Part shown: piece by piece, positions 43,001-52,069 of the stretch | Layout: each line of letters begins with the position of its first letter | Numbering within the stretch: position 1 is the first letter of the stretch | Assembly (NCBI GenBank): GCA_963578825.1 | Contig: CAUZDW010000002.1 | Location: 1 to 64,000 of the forward strand | Source: JAJDNS01 sp963578825 | Lineage (GTDB): Bacteria > Acidobacteriota > Vicinamibacteria > Fen-336 | Reading direction: 5' to 3' | Length of the DNA stretch: 64,000 bases | Notes under the pieces: model-generated | Told to the model about the DNA's origin: nothing | Database searches by the model: none | What the model saw: the letters and a program-made list of their open reading frames with translations, nothing else | Position numbers and translations under genes: made by a program

Positions 43001-44827
43001 TCACCACCCCCCAGGCGAAGAGGGGCGAGTGCTCGCTCGCGCTGCGGGCTCCGCCGGCGCCGCCGACTCGGGTTCCAGTCGAGCTCCAGCGAGAGTCGGC
43101 CCGGACCTCGCGGGAGACGCTCGATCGGCAGGAACATCGAGACCCTTCTTGATCTTCTCGTACTGGGCGACGTCGGAGAGGAGCGCCGCGATGAGGCCAA
43201 GGTAGTGCCGGACGATCTCGGGCCGGGAGCAGAGCTCTTCCCGGCTGCCCGGGGCGAGCCCCTGGGTCGCTCCCCAGGACTCGAGGGCCTCGAAGTTGGG
43301 CACCACGAGGGCTGTCGGGTAGTTGCGCTTGTCGCCGATCATCACGACCTCGGCGATGAAGGGGTTGGCCTTGAGGCGGTTCTCGATGGGCTGGGGGGCG
43401 ATGTTCTTGCCACCGGAGGTGACGATCAAGTCCTTCTTGCGATCGGTGATGACGAGGAAGCCGTCGGGGTCCAGGTGGCCGATGTCGCCGGTGTGGAACC
43501 AGCCCTCCCCGTCGATCGCCTCCGCCGTGGCCTCGGGCTTTCCGAGGTAGCCCTTCATGACGTGGGGGCCGCGGGTGAGGATCTCGCCGTCGCCGGCGAT
43601 CTGGACCTCGACGTTCTCGAGGGGCCGGCCCACGGTGCCGGGCTTCGCCCAGTCCGGTCGGTTGCAGGTGATGACGGGGCTCGTCTCGGTGAGGCCGTAG
43701 CCCTCGCAGATCAAGAGCCCGGCGGCCCCGAAGAACTCTCCGATCTCGCGGGCCAGGGGTGCTCCCCCGGAGATGAAGAGGCGCATCCGGCCGCCGGTGC
43801 GCTCCTTGATCCTGGAGAAGGCGACGCGGTCGGCGATCGCCAGCTTGAGCTTCAGCAAGGGCCCCGGGGTCGTGCGCGCGGCGAAATGAGCAAAGGCCTC
43901 GGCTCCGACTCCGATGGCCCAGTGGAAGATCTTCTGCTTGAGCGGCGTGCCCGCCGCCACGCGCTCGATCACCCGAGCGTGCATCTTCTCGTAGAGACGC
44001 GGCACCGAGATCATCACCGTGGGATGGATCTCCAGCATGTTCTCGGGGACTTTCCCCACGCTCTCGGCGTAGGCGATGGTGACGCCGCAGTGGAGCATGA
44101 AGTAGTGTCCCGCGGTGCGCTCGAAGGCGTGGCACAGCGGGAGGAAGGAGAGCGCCACGTCGTCCACCCCGAGGATGGGTATGGCCTTCCGGGAGGCCAG
44201 GACGTTGGAGGTCAGGTTCCCGTGGGTGAGCATCACGCCCTTCGGGTCGCCGGTCGTGCCCGAGGTGTAGATGATGGTGGCGAGGTCCTCGGGGCCCACC
44301 TCCGCGGCCCGTCGACGCACGGCCTCGCCGTCCCTTGCCAGAGCCTCGCGGCCGCTCGCCCGGAGCTCCTCGAAGGACGTCGTCCCGGGGACCGGGTCCA
44401 GGTCGAAGCGCACGACGTGCTGAAGGGCCGGCAACTCGGAGCGAATCTCCTCCACCTTGGCGGCCTGGACGGCGTTCGAGACGAATACGGCCTTCGCCCC
44501 GGAGTCCTTCAGGACGTGGGCCACCTGCTGAGGGGTCAGCGTGGCGTAGATGGGCGCATCCGCGGCCCCGGCGCACAGGGTCCCGAGGTCGGCGATCGCC
44601 CACTCCGGCCTGTTTTCGGAGAGGATTCCCAGACGATCGCCCTTCTCTATCCCGAGGGCCCGCAGGCCCAGGGAGACCTCCTCCACGGCCGAGCGCAGCT
44701 CGTCGGAGCTCGTGGCCTTCCACCCCTCGGCGGTGTGGTGCTTGAGGTGCTCGGCCTTTCGGAACTCGTCCACGGCGCGGTAGAAGATCTGGCAGACCGT
44801 CTCGATCGGCATCGTCGCGTTTTTCAT
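43001..44827 (-). CDS. Long-chain acyl-CoA synthetase (AMP-forming)
   Basis: A 608-residue ANL-superfamily enzyme activating long-chain fatty acids to acyl-CoA through an acyl-adenylate. The P-loop-like A3 motif IIYTSGTTGDPKGVML, the A5 motif GYGLTETSPVITCN, the A7/A8 region WFHTGDIGHLDPDGFLVITDRKKDLIVTSGGKNI and the final Lys-containing part (ALLSDVAQYEKIKKG) are present. It resembles FadD15/FAA-type synthetases. The last 45 or so residues are low-complexity Ala, Pro, Ser and Arg. ATG 44827 fits the family start (MPIETVCQIFYRAVDEF). It stands alone, divergent from folK. Confidence 0.92.
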   Translation of the reverse strand: MKNATMPIETVCQIFYRAVDEFRKAEHLKHHTAEGWKATSSDELRSAVEEVSLGLRALGIEKGDRLGILSENRPEWAIADLGTLCAGAADAPIYATLTPQQVAHVLKDSGAKAVFVSNAVQAAKVEEIRSELPALQHVVRFDLDPVPGTTSFEELRASGREALARDGEAVRRRAAEVGPEDLATIIYTSGTTGDPKGVMLTHGNLTSNVLASRKAIPILGVDDVALSFLPLCHAFERTAGHYFMLHCGVTIAYAESVGKVPENMLEIHPTVMISVPRLYEKMHARVIERVAAGTPLKQKIFHWAIGVGAEAFAHFAARTTPGPLLKLKLAIADRVAFSRIKERTGGRMRLFISGGAPLAREIGEFFGAAGLLICEGYGLTETSPVITCNRPDWAKPGTVGRPLENVEVQIAGDGEILTRGPHVMKGYLGKPEATAEAIDGEGWFHTGDIGHLDPDGFLVITDRKKDLIVTSGGKNIAPQPIENRLKANPFIAEVVMIGDKRNYPTALVVPNFEALESWGATQGLAPGSREELCSRPEIVRHYLGLIAALLSDVAQYEKIKKGLDVPADRASPARSGPTLAGARLEPESAAPAEPAARASTRPSSPGGW

Positions 44828-44843
44828 CGACCCCCCACCCTGT

Positions 44844-44865
44844 CCCTCCCCACGTTGGGGGAGGG
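44844..44865. repeat. Stem-loop, fadD-folK gap, first
   Basis: CCCTCCCC (44844-44851) pairs with GGGGAGGG (44858-44865) across a six-base loop. It lies 17 bases from the acyl-CoA synthetase start, within what would be its leader or promoter, and 17 bases from a second larger stem-loop. Confidence 0.6.
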
Positions 44866-44882
44866 AATCCCTGAGCAGTCTT

Positions 44883-44921
44883 GCACGCCCACGTGCCCCG
44901 CTGAAGGGCACGGGGGCGTGC
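44883..44921. repeat. Large stem-loop, fadD-folK gap, second
   Basis: A 16-bp stem with one mismatch: 44883-44898 against 44906-44921, loop CGCTGAA. It is G+C-rich and lies in the 210-base divergent gap between acyl-CoA synthetase and folK. It may be a dispersed palindromic element (REP-like) or a structured RNA, and a direct reading does not settle which. Nothing else of note is seen in the gap apart from an AT-richer TGGATAATGAG just before folK. Confidence 0.65.
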
Positions 44922-45037
44922 TTGCCTCAGCCGCACACTCGCTCCTCGCGGACAGGGCGGTCCCGGGCCCGCTGGAGATAGGGGGACAATACCCCCCCCT
45001 CGCCCGGCACGGGCCGGGCGTGGATAATGAGTGGGTA

Positions 45038-45541
45038 ATGGACCCGGATGTCTTCCTCGGCCTGGGCTCGAACCTCGGCGATCGGCACGCTGCGCTTGAG
45101 GAGGCGGTGCGGCAGCTCGGGAGCCGAGGGTTCCGGACGAATACGCGGAGCTCCACCTGGCAGACCAAGCCCGTGGGTGGGGTGCCGCAGGGCTGGTACC
45201 TGAACGCCGTCGTGGCCGGGGGGACGGAGCTTCTGCCGGAGGAGCTCCTGAGCGCGTGCCTCGACGTCGAGCGCGCGATGGGTCGAGTGCGCGCGGGAAG
45301 GAACGGACCGCGGTTGATCGACGTCGACATCCTCTTCTTCGGCGACGAGCAACGTGAAGAGCCGGGGCTCGTGATCCCGCACCCGCGGCTGCACGAGCGA
45401 CGGTTCGTCCTCGAGCCTCTCTTCGAGATCGCCCCGACGCTGCGCCACCCGATCCTCGGCCTGAGCGTGGCCGAGCTGCGGGAGCGTTGCACCGACACTT
45501 CGGCGGTGCGCCCCTTCGCACCCGTGGAGGCCCGGGCCTGA
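45038..45541 (+). CDS. folK: HPPK, 2-amino-4-hydroxy-6-hydroxymethyldihydropteridine pyrophosphokinase
   Basis: A 167-residue folate enzyme transferring pyrophosphate from ATP to the hydroxymethyl-pterin. FLGLGSNLGDRHAAL is the family opening. Then come STWQTKPVGGVPQGWYLNAVV, ERAMGRVRAGRNGPRLIDVDILFFGD (pterin and Mg-ATP binding with the Asp pair) and IPHPRLHERRFVLEPL. ATG 45038 is preferred; GTG 45020 in frame would add six residues. The stop TGA shares one base with the next ATG (TGATG). Confidence 0.95.
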   Translation: MDPDVFLGLGSNLGDRHAALEEAVRQLGSRGFRTNTRSSTWQTKPVGGVPQGWYLNAVVAGGTELLPEELLSACLDVERAMGRVRAGRNGPRLIDVDILFFGDEQREEPGLVIPHPRLHERRFVLEPLFEIAPTLRHPILGLSVAELRERCTDTSAVRPFAPVEARA

Positions 45542-46179
45542 TGGCCTTTCACTACGTCGCCGTCGAAGGGGCCGTCGGCGCCGGCAAGACGACGGTGGTC
45601 CAGCGCCTGGCGGAGCAGCTGGACGCCAACACGGTTCTCGAGGACTGGGCCACCAACCCCTTCCTCCGCGCGTTCTACGAGGGAGCCGACGGCGCGCCGT
45701 TTCAGCTCGAGCTCTTCTTCCTCCTCATGCGCTATCGGCAGCAGCAGGATCTCGTCCAGAGGGAGCTCTTCACCCAGGCGACGCTGTGCGACTACGTGTT
45801 CGCGAAGAGCCGGCTCTTCGCGTACCTCAACCTCGACGACTCCGAGCTACTGATCTACGAGAAGCTCTTTTCGCTCCTCGCCGAGAGCGCGCCGAAGCCC
45901 GACCTCGTGGTCTATCTCCAGGCTCCCACCGAGCTCCTGATGAAGAGGGTGAAGACCCGGGGGCGGCCGGAGGAGACCGGACTCTCGGAGGAGTACATGA
46001 CCGAGGTCAATCGCGCGTACAACCACTACTTCTTCCACTACAGCGCGACGCCTCTCCTCGTGGTCAACACGACCGACGTCGACTTCGAAAAGAGCAACGA
46101 TGATCTGGACGATCTGCTTCGCCAGATTCGAAGCATGGGGAAGGGGACGCAGTACTACGTCCCTCGCGGCTCGAAATAG
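45541..46179 (+). CDS. Deoxynucleoside kinase (dAdo/dGuo type)
   Basis: A 212-residue kinase of the dNK family that phosphorylates deoxynucleosides for salvage. The P-loop is VEGAVGAGKTTVVQRL. The substrate-binding Glu lies in VLEDWATNPFL, the DRY-like motif is represented by LCDYVFAKSRLF, and the LID Arg residues lie in LMKRVKTRGRPEE. The C-terminus (VNTTDVDFEKSNDDLDDLLRQI) is typical of the folK-linked bacterial enzymes. folK and this kinase are neighbours in many genomes. Overlap with folK is one base. Confidence 0.9.
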   Translation: MAFHYVAVEGAVGAGKTTVVQRLAEQLDANTVLEDWATNPFLRAFYEGADGAPFQLELFFLLMRYRQQQDLVQRELFTQATLCDYVFAKSRLFAYLNLDDSELLIYEKLFSLLAESAPKPDLVVYLQAPTELLMKRVKTRGRPEETGLSEEYMTEVNRAYNHYFFHYSATPLLVVNTTDVDFEKSNDDLDDLLRQIRSMGKGTQYYVPRGSK

Positions 46180-46327
46180 AAGCCTCCGACGTCGGCGAAA
46201 ACGGGCGCGCGCACGTCCAACTCCAAGCGCCGTCCAATGTCAACCGTTCGCGCGCTCGTCCGGCTGAGAATCGGACAGTCCGCCGCTTGACGACCGGCCG
46301 GGGCTGCGCCATCCTCACCACGTTCTC

Positions 46328-47104
46328 ATGGGAGCCGCACGGCAGCTCGAGATCGCCTTCGACGACGCCCCTCGGTGGGATGCGCCATCGCTCGAAGCCG
46401 CGCTCGCGCACGCGGCTGGAAAGCCCCTGCGACTGGTGCTCACGGACAACCGCTCGGTGCTCTTGTCGTTCCGCAGGGAGGCCGGCGTCTTGCAGCTGCG
46501 ACTCCACCAGATGTTTCTCCACGCACCCGGTGCCGTGGTGACGGCGCTGGCGAGGAACCTGCGACGGAGGGGACGCGCGGCCGGAGGCGAGGTCCGCCGT
46601 TTCATGAACGTTAACCTCCATCGCGTTCGTCGTTCACCCCGCACCATGCCTCCGCTCGTGACCGCGGGGCGGGCCTACGATCTCGAGGCGGTCTACGCCG
46701 ACATCAACCACGTCTTCTTTGGCGACAGTCTCGAGGTCCCGATCACCTGGGGACGGGGCGTGGGACGGGCACGGCGGGGCGGCTTGACCTTCGGCAGCTA
46801 CGATCCCGTGCTGGCCCTCATCCGCATCCACCCGGTGCTCGATCGGGCGGAGGTGCCGCGCTACTTCCTCGAGAGCGTCGTGCACCACGAGATGCTGCAC
46901 CACCACATGGGCGGCGTGCCCGACCGGGCGGGGCGCACCGTGTACCACACCCGCGCCTTCCGCGAGGCCGAGGCGCGTTTCCCACGCCACCAGGATGTGC
47001 TCGCGTGGGAGAAGGAGAACCTGGCGTTCCTGCTCCGCGCCAGCCAGGCCCTCGACCGCGCTCGCAAGGCCGAACGCCGCTCCCGGAAAAGACAGCGGGC
47101 CTGA
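46328..47104 (+). CDS. SprT-like zinc metalloprotein
   Basis: A 258-residue protein. Residues 1-110 are a variable Arg-rich domain (LRLHQMFLHAPGAVVTALARNL). Residues about 115-258 are a SprT-like domain starting YDLEAVYADINHVFFGDSLEVPITWGR, with the zinc-binding HEMLH inside VHHEMLHHHMG and a later His (HTRAFREAEARFPRH). Human SPRTN relatives cleave DNA-protein crosslinks; bacterial SprT roles are poorly known. The C-terminal Cys zinc ribbon of SprT is absent. The ATG at 46328 follows a 148-base gap in which no gene is seen. The stop shares one base with the ABC gene start (TGATG). Confidence 0.82.
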   Translation: MGAARQLEIAFDDAPRWDAPSLEAALAHAAGKPLRLVLTDNRSVLLSFRREAGVLQLRLHQMFLHAPGAVVTALARNLRRRGRAAGGEVRRFMNVNLHRVRRSPRTMPPLVTAGRAYDLEAVYADINHVFFGDSLEVPITWGRGVGRARRGGLTFGSYDPVLALIRIHPVLDRAEVPRYFLESVVHHEMLHHHMGGVPDRAGRTVYHTRAFREAEARFPRHQDVLAWEKENLAFLLRASQALDRARKAERRSRKRQRA

Positions 47105-48855
47105 TGGTCCTGCCTCATCTGAGGCGGCTCCTTCCGCACCTGGGCCGCCATCGGGGCGCACTCTTCTTCGGGCTGGTCTCTCTCCTGCTGACCACCGCGG
47201 CCTCGGTGGCCAACCCCTGGGTCCTCCGGCACGTGATCGACGATCTCGCGATCGAGGTGACCCGGGAGAAGCTGTGGCTCTACGCCGGCGTGCTCCTGGG
47301 CCTGGTCGTCTTCGAGGGCGTCTTCCGGTTTCTGATGCGCCGCGTTCTCATCGGGATGAGCCGTCGACTCGAGTACGAGCTCCGCAACGACGTCTTCGAG
47401 CACCTGACGCTGCTGAGCCCCCGCTACTATCAGGAGCACCGCATCGGCGAGGTCCTGAGCCGGGCTTCGAACGACATGGCTGCGGTGCGGGCGGTGCTCG
47501 GGCCCGGCATCATGTACACGGCCAACACCGTGGCCACCTTCGCCGGAACCGTCACGCTGATGCTGCTCATCAGCCCCCGTCTGACGGCGCTGGCCCTCGT
47601 TCCCCTGGCGTTCGTGTCCTTTCTCGTGCGCCACTACGGCCGGCAGGTGCACGACCGCTTCGAAGAGGTGCAGGCCCAGCTCGCCGAGATGAGCGCTCTC
47701 GTCCAGGAGAATCTCTCCGGGGCGCGGGTGGTGCGCGCCTATGCCCAGGAGGCCCACGAAGAGGCGAGCTTCGCGACCGCGAACGAGGAGTACGTGTCCC
47801 GCAGCCGCGGTCTCGTCCGGATCACCGGGATCCTCTACCCCGGGATCCAGTTCTTCATGGGTGTCGGGGCCTTGACGGTGCTCTGGCTCGGGGGCCGCAT
47901 GGTCGTGGCGGGAGCGATCTCCCTGGGCGAGTTCGTGGCGTTCGGGGCGTACCTCGTGATGCTCCACTGGCCGATGATCGCGCTGGGCTGGGTGGTGAAC
48001 CTCTTCGAGCGCGGCGAAGCGTCCATGGGGCGGATCAACGCCATCTTCGACGCGCCGGTGGAGATCCGTGACGAAGACCCCCTCGATGTCGGGGAGATCC
48101 AGGGCGAGGTGGAGTTCCGCTCGCTCACCTTCGGGTACGGTGAGACGAAGATCCTGCACGACATCGACTTGAAGGTGCCAGCCGGGACGACGGTCGCCAT
48201 CGTCGGACCCACGGGCTCGGGGAAGAGCACGCTCGTGAGCCTCATCCCCCGCCTGTGGGATGCGCCTCCGGGGACGCTCCTGGTGGACGGGAACGACGTG
48301 CGCCGCATCCCTCTGGGGACACTTCGGGGGGCGGTGGGGTTCGTGCCCCAGGAGAGCTTCCTCTTCTCCGACTCGGTGCGGGACAACGTGGCCTTCGGCC
48401 TGCGGGAGAGCCACACCGAGCGTGTCGAGTGGGCCGCCGAGGTGGCCCAGCTCGCCGGGGACGTGCGCGAGTTCCCCAGGGGCTTCGAGACCCACGTGGG
48501 TGAGCGAGGCATCACGCTCTCGGGCGGTCAGAAGCAACGGGCGGCTCTGGCGCGGGCGTTGGCGGTCGATCCCCGGATTCTCGTGCTCGACGACACGCTC
48601 TCCGCCGTCGACACCCAGACCGAGGAGAAGATCCTCCAGGGCCTCGGCGAGGTCATGCGGACGCGGACGACCTTCCTCGTGTCCCACCGCGTCTCGACGG
48701 TGAAGAGCGCTGACCTGATCGTCGTGCTCCGCGAGGGCCGGATCGTGGAGCGGGGCACCCACGACGAGCTCGTGGGGCTCGGCGGCTTCTACGCCGACCT
48801 CCACCGGCGCCAGCTCCTCGAGAAGCAGATGGACGAAGGGGAGGACGCGGCGTGA
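47104..48855 (+). CDS. ABC exporter half-transporter, degenerate-site subunit (YheI/BmrC-like)
   Basis: A 583-residue type IV ABC exporter: six transmembrane helices (about 15-310) and one nucleotide-binding domain. Walker A is GPTGSGKST (about 370-378) and the signature is the canonical LSGGQKQR. Walker B reads ILVLDDTLSAVD, with Asp in place of the catalytic Glu. BmrC/YheI has the same change and forms a heterodimer whose second subunit keeps the Glu. The next gene encodes exactly that partner and overlaps by four bases. The substrate is unknown; multidrug or lipid export are the usual roles. Confidence 0.9.
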   Translation: MVLPHLRRLLPHLGRHRGALFFGLVSLLLTTAASVANPWVLRHVIDDLAIEVTREKLWLYAGVLLGLVVFEGVFRFLMRRVLIGMSRRLEYELRNDVFEHLTLLSPRYYQEHRIGEVLSRASNDMAAVRAVLGPGIMYTANTVATFAGTVTLMLLISPRLTALALVPLAFVSFLVRHYGRQVHDRFEEVQAQLAEMSALVQENLSGARVVRAYAQEAHEEASFATANEEYVSRSRGLVRITGILYPGIQFFMGVGALTVLWLGGRMVVAGAISLGEFVAFGAYLVMLHWPMIALGWVVNLFERGEASMGRINAIFDAPVEIRDEDPLDVGEIQGEVEFRSLTFGYGETKILHDIDLKVPAGTTVAIVGPTGSGKSTLVSLIPRLWDAPPGTLLVDGNDVRRIPLGTLRGAVGFVPQESFLFSDSVRDNVAFGLRESHTERVEWAAEVAQLAGDVREFPRGFETHVGERGITLSGGQKQRAALARALAVDPRILVLDDTLSAVDTQTEEKILQGLGEVMRTRTTFLVSHRVSTVKSADLIVVLREGRIVERGTHDELVGLGGFYADLHRRQLLEKQMDEGEDAA

Positions 48856-50720
48856 GCGTCTCGCCCACTCTCGACGACGATCCCATCGCAACCAGGACCT
48901 ACGACTGGCAGCTCTTCCGCCGGCTGCTCGGCTACCTGAGGCCCTACGTCACCGCGGCGGCGGCGGCCTTCGCTCTGATCGTGATGATGGCTGGGCTCGA
49001 CCTCGTCGGGCCGTGGCTCACCAAGGTCGCGATCGACCGTCACATCGCCCAGGGCGACGCGGCGGGCCTGGCATCAGTGGCCGGCTTCTACTTCCTCGCC
49101 CTCGCCGCGGCCTGGGTGGTGCGCTTTGGGCAGACGTACATCATGCAGATGACGGGCCAGCGCATCATGCAGGACGTGCGTCGCCAGGTCTTCGCCCACC
49201 TCCAGCGCCTCCACGTCGGCTACTTCGACCGCAACCCGGTGGGACGCCTGATGACTCGCGTCACCACCGACGTGGACGCCATCAACGAGCTGTTCACCTC
49301 CGGCGTCGTCGCGGTCTTCGGGGACCTCTTCTCCCTTCTCGGGATCATGGGCGTGATGCTGGCCCTCGACTGGCGTCTGGCCCTCGTCACCTTTGCGGTG
49401 ATCCCGCTCTTTTTCGTCGTGACAAATTGGTTCCGGAGGGGCGCCCGACAGGCCTTCCGGGAGACGAGGCGGTGGGTGGCCCGGATCAACGCGTTCCTGC
49501 AGGAGAACCTCTCGGGGATGAGCGTGGTGCAGCTGTTCCGCAGGGAGGAGCGGAACCAGGCGGCCTTTGCCGCGATCAATCAGAAACACTACGAGGCCAA
49601 CCTCTCGGCGATTTTCTACTACGCGGTCTTCTACCCCGCCATCGAGTTCCTGGCGGTGCTGGCGGTGGCCCTCATCCTCCTGTACGGCGGCGGTCAGGTG
49701 CTGGTCGGAGGGGTGACCCTGGGCGTGCTGGTGGCCTTCATCCAGTACTCCGAGCGGTTCTGGCGACCGATCTCGGACCTCTCGGAGAAGTTCAACATCC
49801 TCCAGTCGGCGATGGCGGCTTCGGAGCGGATCTTCGGGCTCCTGGACACCGAGCCCCAGATCGTGAGCCCTTCGGACGCCCGGGCAGTGGGCGCCCAGCG
49901 GGGCCGCGTCTGCCTCGAAGGGGTGTGGTTCTCTTACGCGGCGGCGGCGAAGGCGAGAGTGGGTGATGGGGCGTCGGGCGCTTCGGCGGGCCAGGATGAG
50001 ACGGACTGGATCTTGCGCGACATCGACTTCTCCGTGGAGCCCGGCCAGAGCGTGGCCCTCGTGGGCGCCACCGGGGCCGGCAAGACGTCCATCATCAGTC
50101 TCCTGCTGCGCTTCTACGACGTGCAGAAAGGGCGGGTGACCCTGGACGACGTCGACGTGCGCGACTACGACCTCCAGGCTCTCCGGTCCTCGCTCGCACT
50201 CGTGCTGCAGGACGTGCATTTGTCCAGCGGGACCATCGCCTCCAACATCCGCCTGGGCTCGGACATCTCGGACGAGCGCGTCCGCGCCGCCGCGGAGGCG
50301 GTGCACGCCCACCGGTTTATCGAGAGGCTGCCCGAGGGGTACGACACCGAGGTGCGCGAGAGGGGCGCGACGCTCTCGGTGGGTCAGAAGCAACTGCTCT
50401 CCTTCGCCCGGGCGCTGGCCCACGACCCGCGAGTGCTGATTCTCGACGAGGCGACGTCGTCGGTGGACACCGAGACCGAGCAGCTCATCCAGGACGCCCT
50501 CAAGGTGCTGTTCGAGGGCCGCACCGCCATCGTCATCGCCCACCGGCTCTCGACGGCACAGAAGGTCGACCAGATCCTCGTCATGCACAAGGGCCGGGTC
50601 CGCGAGCGCGGCACCCACCAGGAGCTCCTCGCAAAGCGGGGCATGTACTGGACGCTTTACGAGCTTCAGTACAAGGACCAGGAGCTGGGTGGCATCGAGA
50701 CCACGGAAGCCACGGCCTAG
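48852..50720 (+). CDS. ABC exporter half-transporter, catalytic-Glu subunit (YheH/BmrD-like)
   Basis: A 622-residue partner of the previous gene. Six transmembrane helices (about 30-330), Walker A GATGAGKTS (about 405-413), a non-canonical signature LSVGQKQL, and a full Walker B VLILDEATSSVD with the catalytic Glu. In BmrCD-type heterodimers one composite ATP site pairs a degenerate Walker B with a deviant signature, and the other site is fully active. These two genes reproduce that arrangement. A low-complexity insert of about 20 residues (Ala/Gly/Ser, near residue 370) precedes the NBD core. GTG start overlaps the first subunit stop. Confidence 0.9.
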   Translation: MSVSPTLDDDPIATRTYDWQLFRRLLGYLRPYVTAAAAAFALIVMMAGLDLVGPWLTKVAIDRHIAQGDAAGLASVAGFYFLALAAAWVVRFGQTYIMQMTGQRIMQDVRRQVFAHLQRLHVGYFDRNPVGRLMTRVTTDVDAINELFTSGVVAVFGDLFSLLGIMGVMLALDWRLALVTFAVIPLFFVVTNWFRRGARQAFRETRRWVARINAFLQENLSGMSVVQLFRREERNQAAFAAINQKHYEANLSAIFYYAVFYPAIEFLAVLAVALILLYGGGQVLVGGVTLGVLVAFIQYSERFWRPISDLSEKFNILQSAMAASERIFGLLDTEPQIVSPSDARAVGAQRGRVCLEGVWFSYAAAAKARVGDGASGASAGQDETDWILRDIDFSVEPGQSVALVGATGAGKTSIISLLLRFYDVQKGRVTLDDVDVRDYDLQALRSSLALVLQDVHLSSGTIASNIRLGSDISDERVRAAAEAVHAHRFIERLPEGYDTEVRERGATLSVGQKQLLSFARALAHDPRVLILDEATSSVDTETEQLIQDALKVLFEGRTAIVIAHRLSTAQKVDQILVMHKGRVRERGTHQELLAKRGMYWTLYELQYKDQELGGIETTEATA

Positions 50721-50736
50721 GACGGGACCGGGGCCG

Positions 50737-52011
50737 TCAGGGCTCGCTGAGGAGAAACTGCCAGGCCAGCGTCGCCAGCGCCCGCACACCGAGGGGGAGG
50801 GCCGCCTCGTCGATGTCGAAAGTGTCGGTGTGGTTGACCGAGGCGATGCCCTTCTCTTCGTTGCGCGTTCCGAGGATGAAGAAGAAGTACGGCGCCTTCT
50901 GCCCGTAGTAGGGGAAGTCCTCGGCCACCATCTGGGGCTCGAGGGTCACGGCGTTGCCAGGCCCGAAGACGCGCTCGAGGACGGGGCGGGCGAGAGCGGC
51001 AAGGGCCGGGTCGTTCACGGTCGGCGGGTTGCCGGCGCCCTGGAAGCGGAGGGTGGCCGTGGTGCCGTGGGCCTCCGCCACGCCCTTCACGGTCCGCGCC
51101 ATCCGTGACTTGATCTCGGAGCGAACCTCCGCGTCGTGGGTGCGCATGGTTCCGTCCATGACCACCTGGCTAGCGATGATGTTGAAGCGGGTGCCGCCCT
51201 GGATCTTGCCGATGGTGAGGACGCGGGGCTGGCGGCCGTCGATCTGCCGGGAGACGATGAGCTGCAGCGCCTGGATGATCTCCGCCGCCACCGGGATCGG
51301 GTCGAGACCCTGGTGCGGCTGGGCGCCGTGGACGCCCCGGCCCGCGACCTCGATGCTGAAGGTGTCGCTCGAAGCGAAGACCGCGCCGTCGGTCCAGCCG
51401 GCCTGACCGGACTCGGCCCAGGCGCCCACGTGCAGGCCGAAGACGGCCTCCACCGGGGGATCATCCAGCGCGCCCTCGGCCACCATGAGGGGCGCCCCGC
51501 CGTCCTCGCCCTCGGGGGGGCCTTCCTCGGCAGGCTGGAAGAGGAAGACGACGGTGCCCGGGAGCCGATCGGTGAGACCCGCCAGGACTTCGGCGACGCC
51601 GAGGAGGATGGCGGTGTGGGCGTCGTGCCCACAGGCGTGCATGACCCCGGGGACCTGGCTCTTGTACGGGGCGTCCGAGACCTCCTGGATAGGCAGGGCG
51701 TCGATGTCGGCCCGCAGCGCCACCACGCGGCCTTGCCGGGCGCCCCGCAGGACTCCCACGACCCCGGTCTTCGCCACCGGGTAGCGCACCTCCAGTCCGA
51801 GGTTCTTCAGATGCTCGGCGACCATGCGGCCCGTGCGCTCCTCGCGGTTGGAGAGCTCGGGGTGGGCGTGGATCTCCCGACGGGTGGAGACGACCTGGGC
51901 GGTGATCGCTTCGGTGGCGGTCTTGATGGCGACGGCGGCGGTGGCGTCGGCGTCGGCGTTGGGGACGGCAGCCGCCGCCAGGACGAGACCGAGGGCGAGA
52001 ATCATCTGCAC
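50737..52011 (-). CDS. M20-family amidohydrolase, exported
   Basis: A 424-residue metallo-amidohydrolase of the M20D (N-acyl-amino-acid or IAA-amino-acid hydrolase) type. A signal peptide (about 1-22) exports it. RREIHAHPELSNREERT opens the domain. The metal site has HACGHDAHTAILLG (Cys and His), FQPAEEGPPE with the catalytic Glu pair, and GLHVGAWAE. A dimerisation insert lies at about 190-310 and a final metal His is likely in SVNHTDTFDID. The substrate could be N-acyl amino acids or peptides. A TATGAT -10-like hexamer (52036-52041, minus) lies 25 bases upstream. Confidence 0.88.
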   Translation of the reverse strand: MQMILALGLVLAAAAVPNADADATAAVAIKTATEAITAQVVSTRREIHAHPELSNREERTGRMVAEHLKNLGLEVRYPVAKTGVVGVLRGARQGRVVALRADIDALPIQEVSDAPYKSQVPGVMHACGHDAHTAILLGVAEVLAGLTDRLPGTVVFLFQPAEEGPPEGEDGGAPLMVAEGALDDPPVEAVFGLHVGAWAESGQAGWTDGAVFASSDTFSIEVAGRGVHGAQPHQGLDPIPVAAEIIQALQLIVSRQIDGRQPRVLTIGKIQGGTRFNIIASQVVMDGTMRTHDAEVRSEIKSRMARTVKGVAEAHGTTATLRFQGAGNPPTVNDPALAALARPVLERVFGPGNAVTLEPQMVAEDFPYYGQKAPYFFFILGTRNEEKGIASVNHTDTFDIDEAALPLGVRALATLAWQFLLSEP

Positions 52012-52069
52012 CTCCTGGATGCTGTGAGGGCCGCTATCATACGTCCGGTGCCACGGCTGCCCCGCGACG

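Noticed and set aside
43205..45541. A 778-residue plus-strand frame ending in folK
   Set aside because: Only residues from 45038 onward are HPPK. The upstream part is antisense to the acyl-CoA synthetase.
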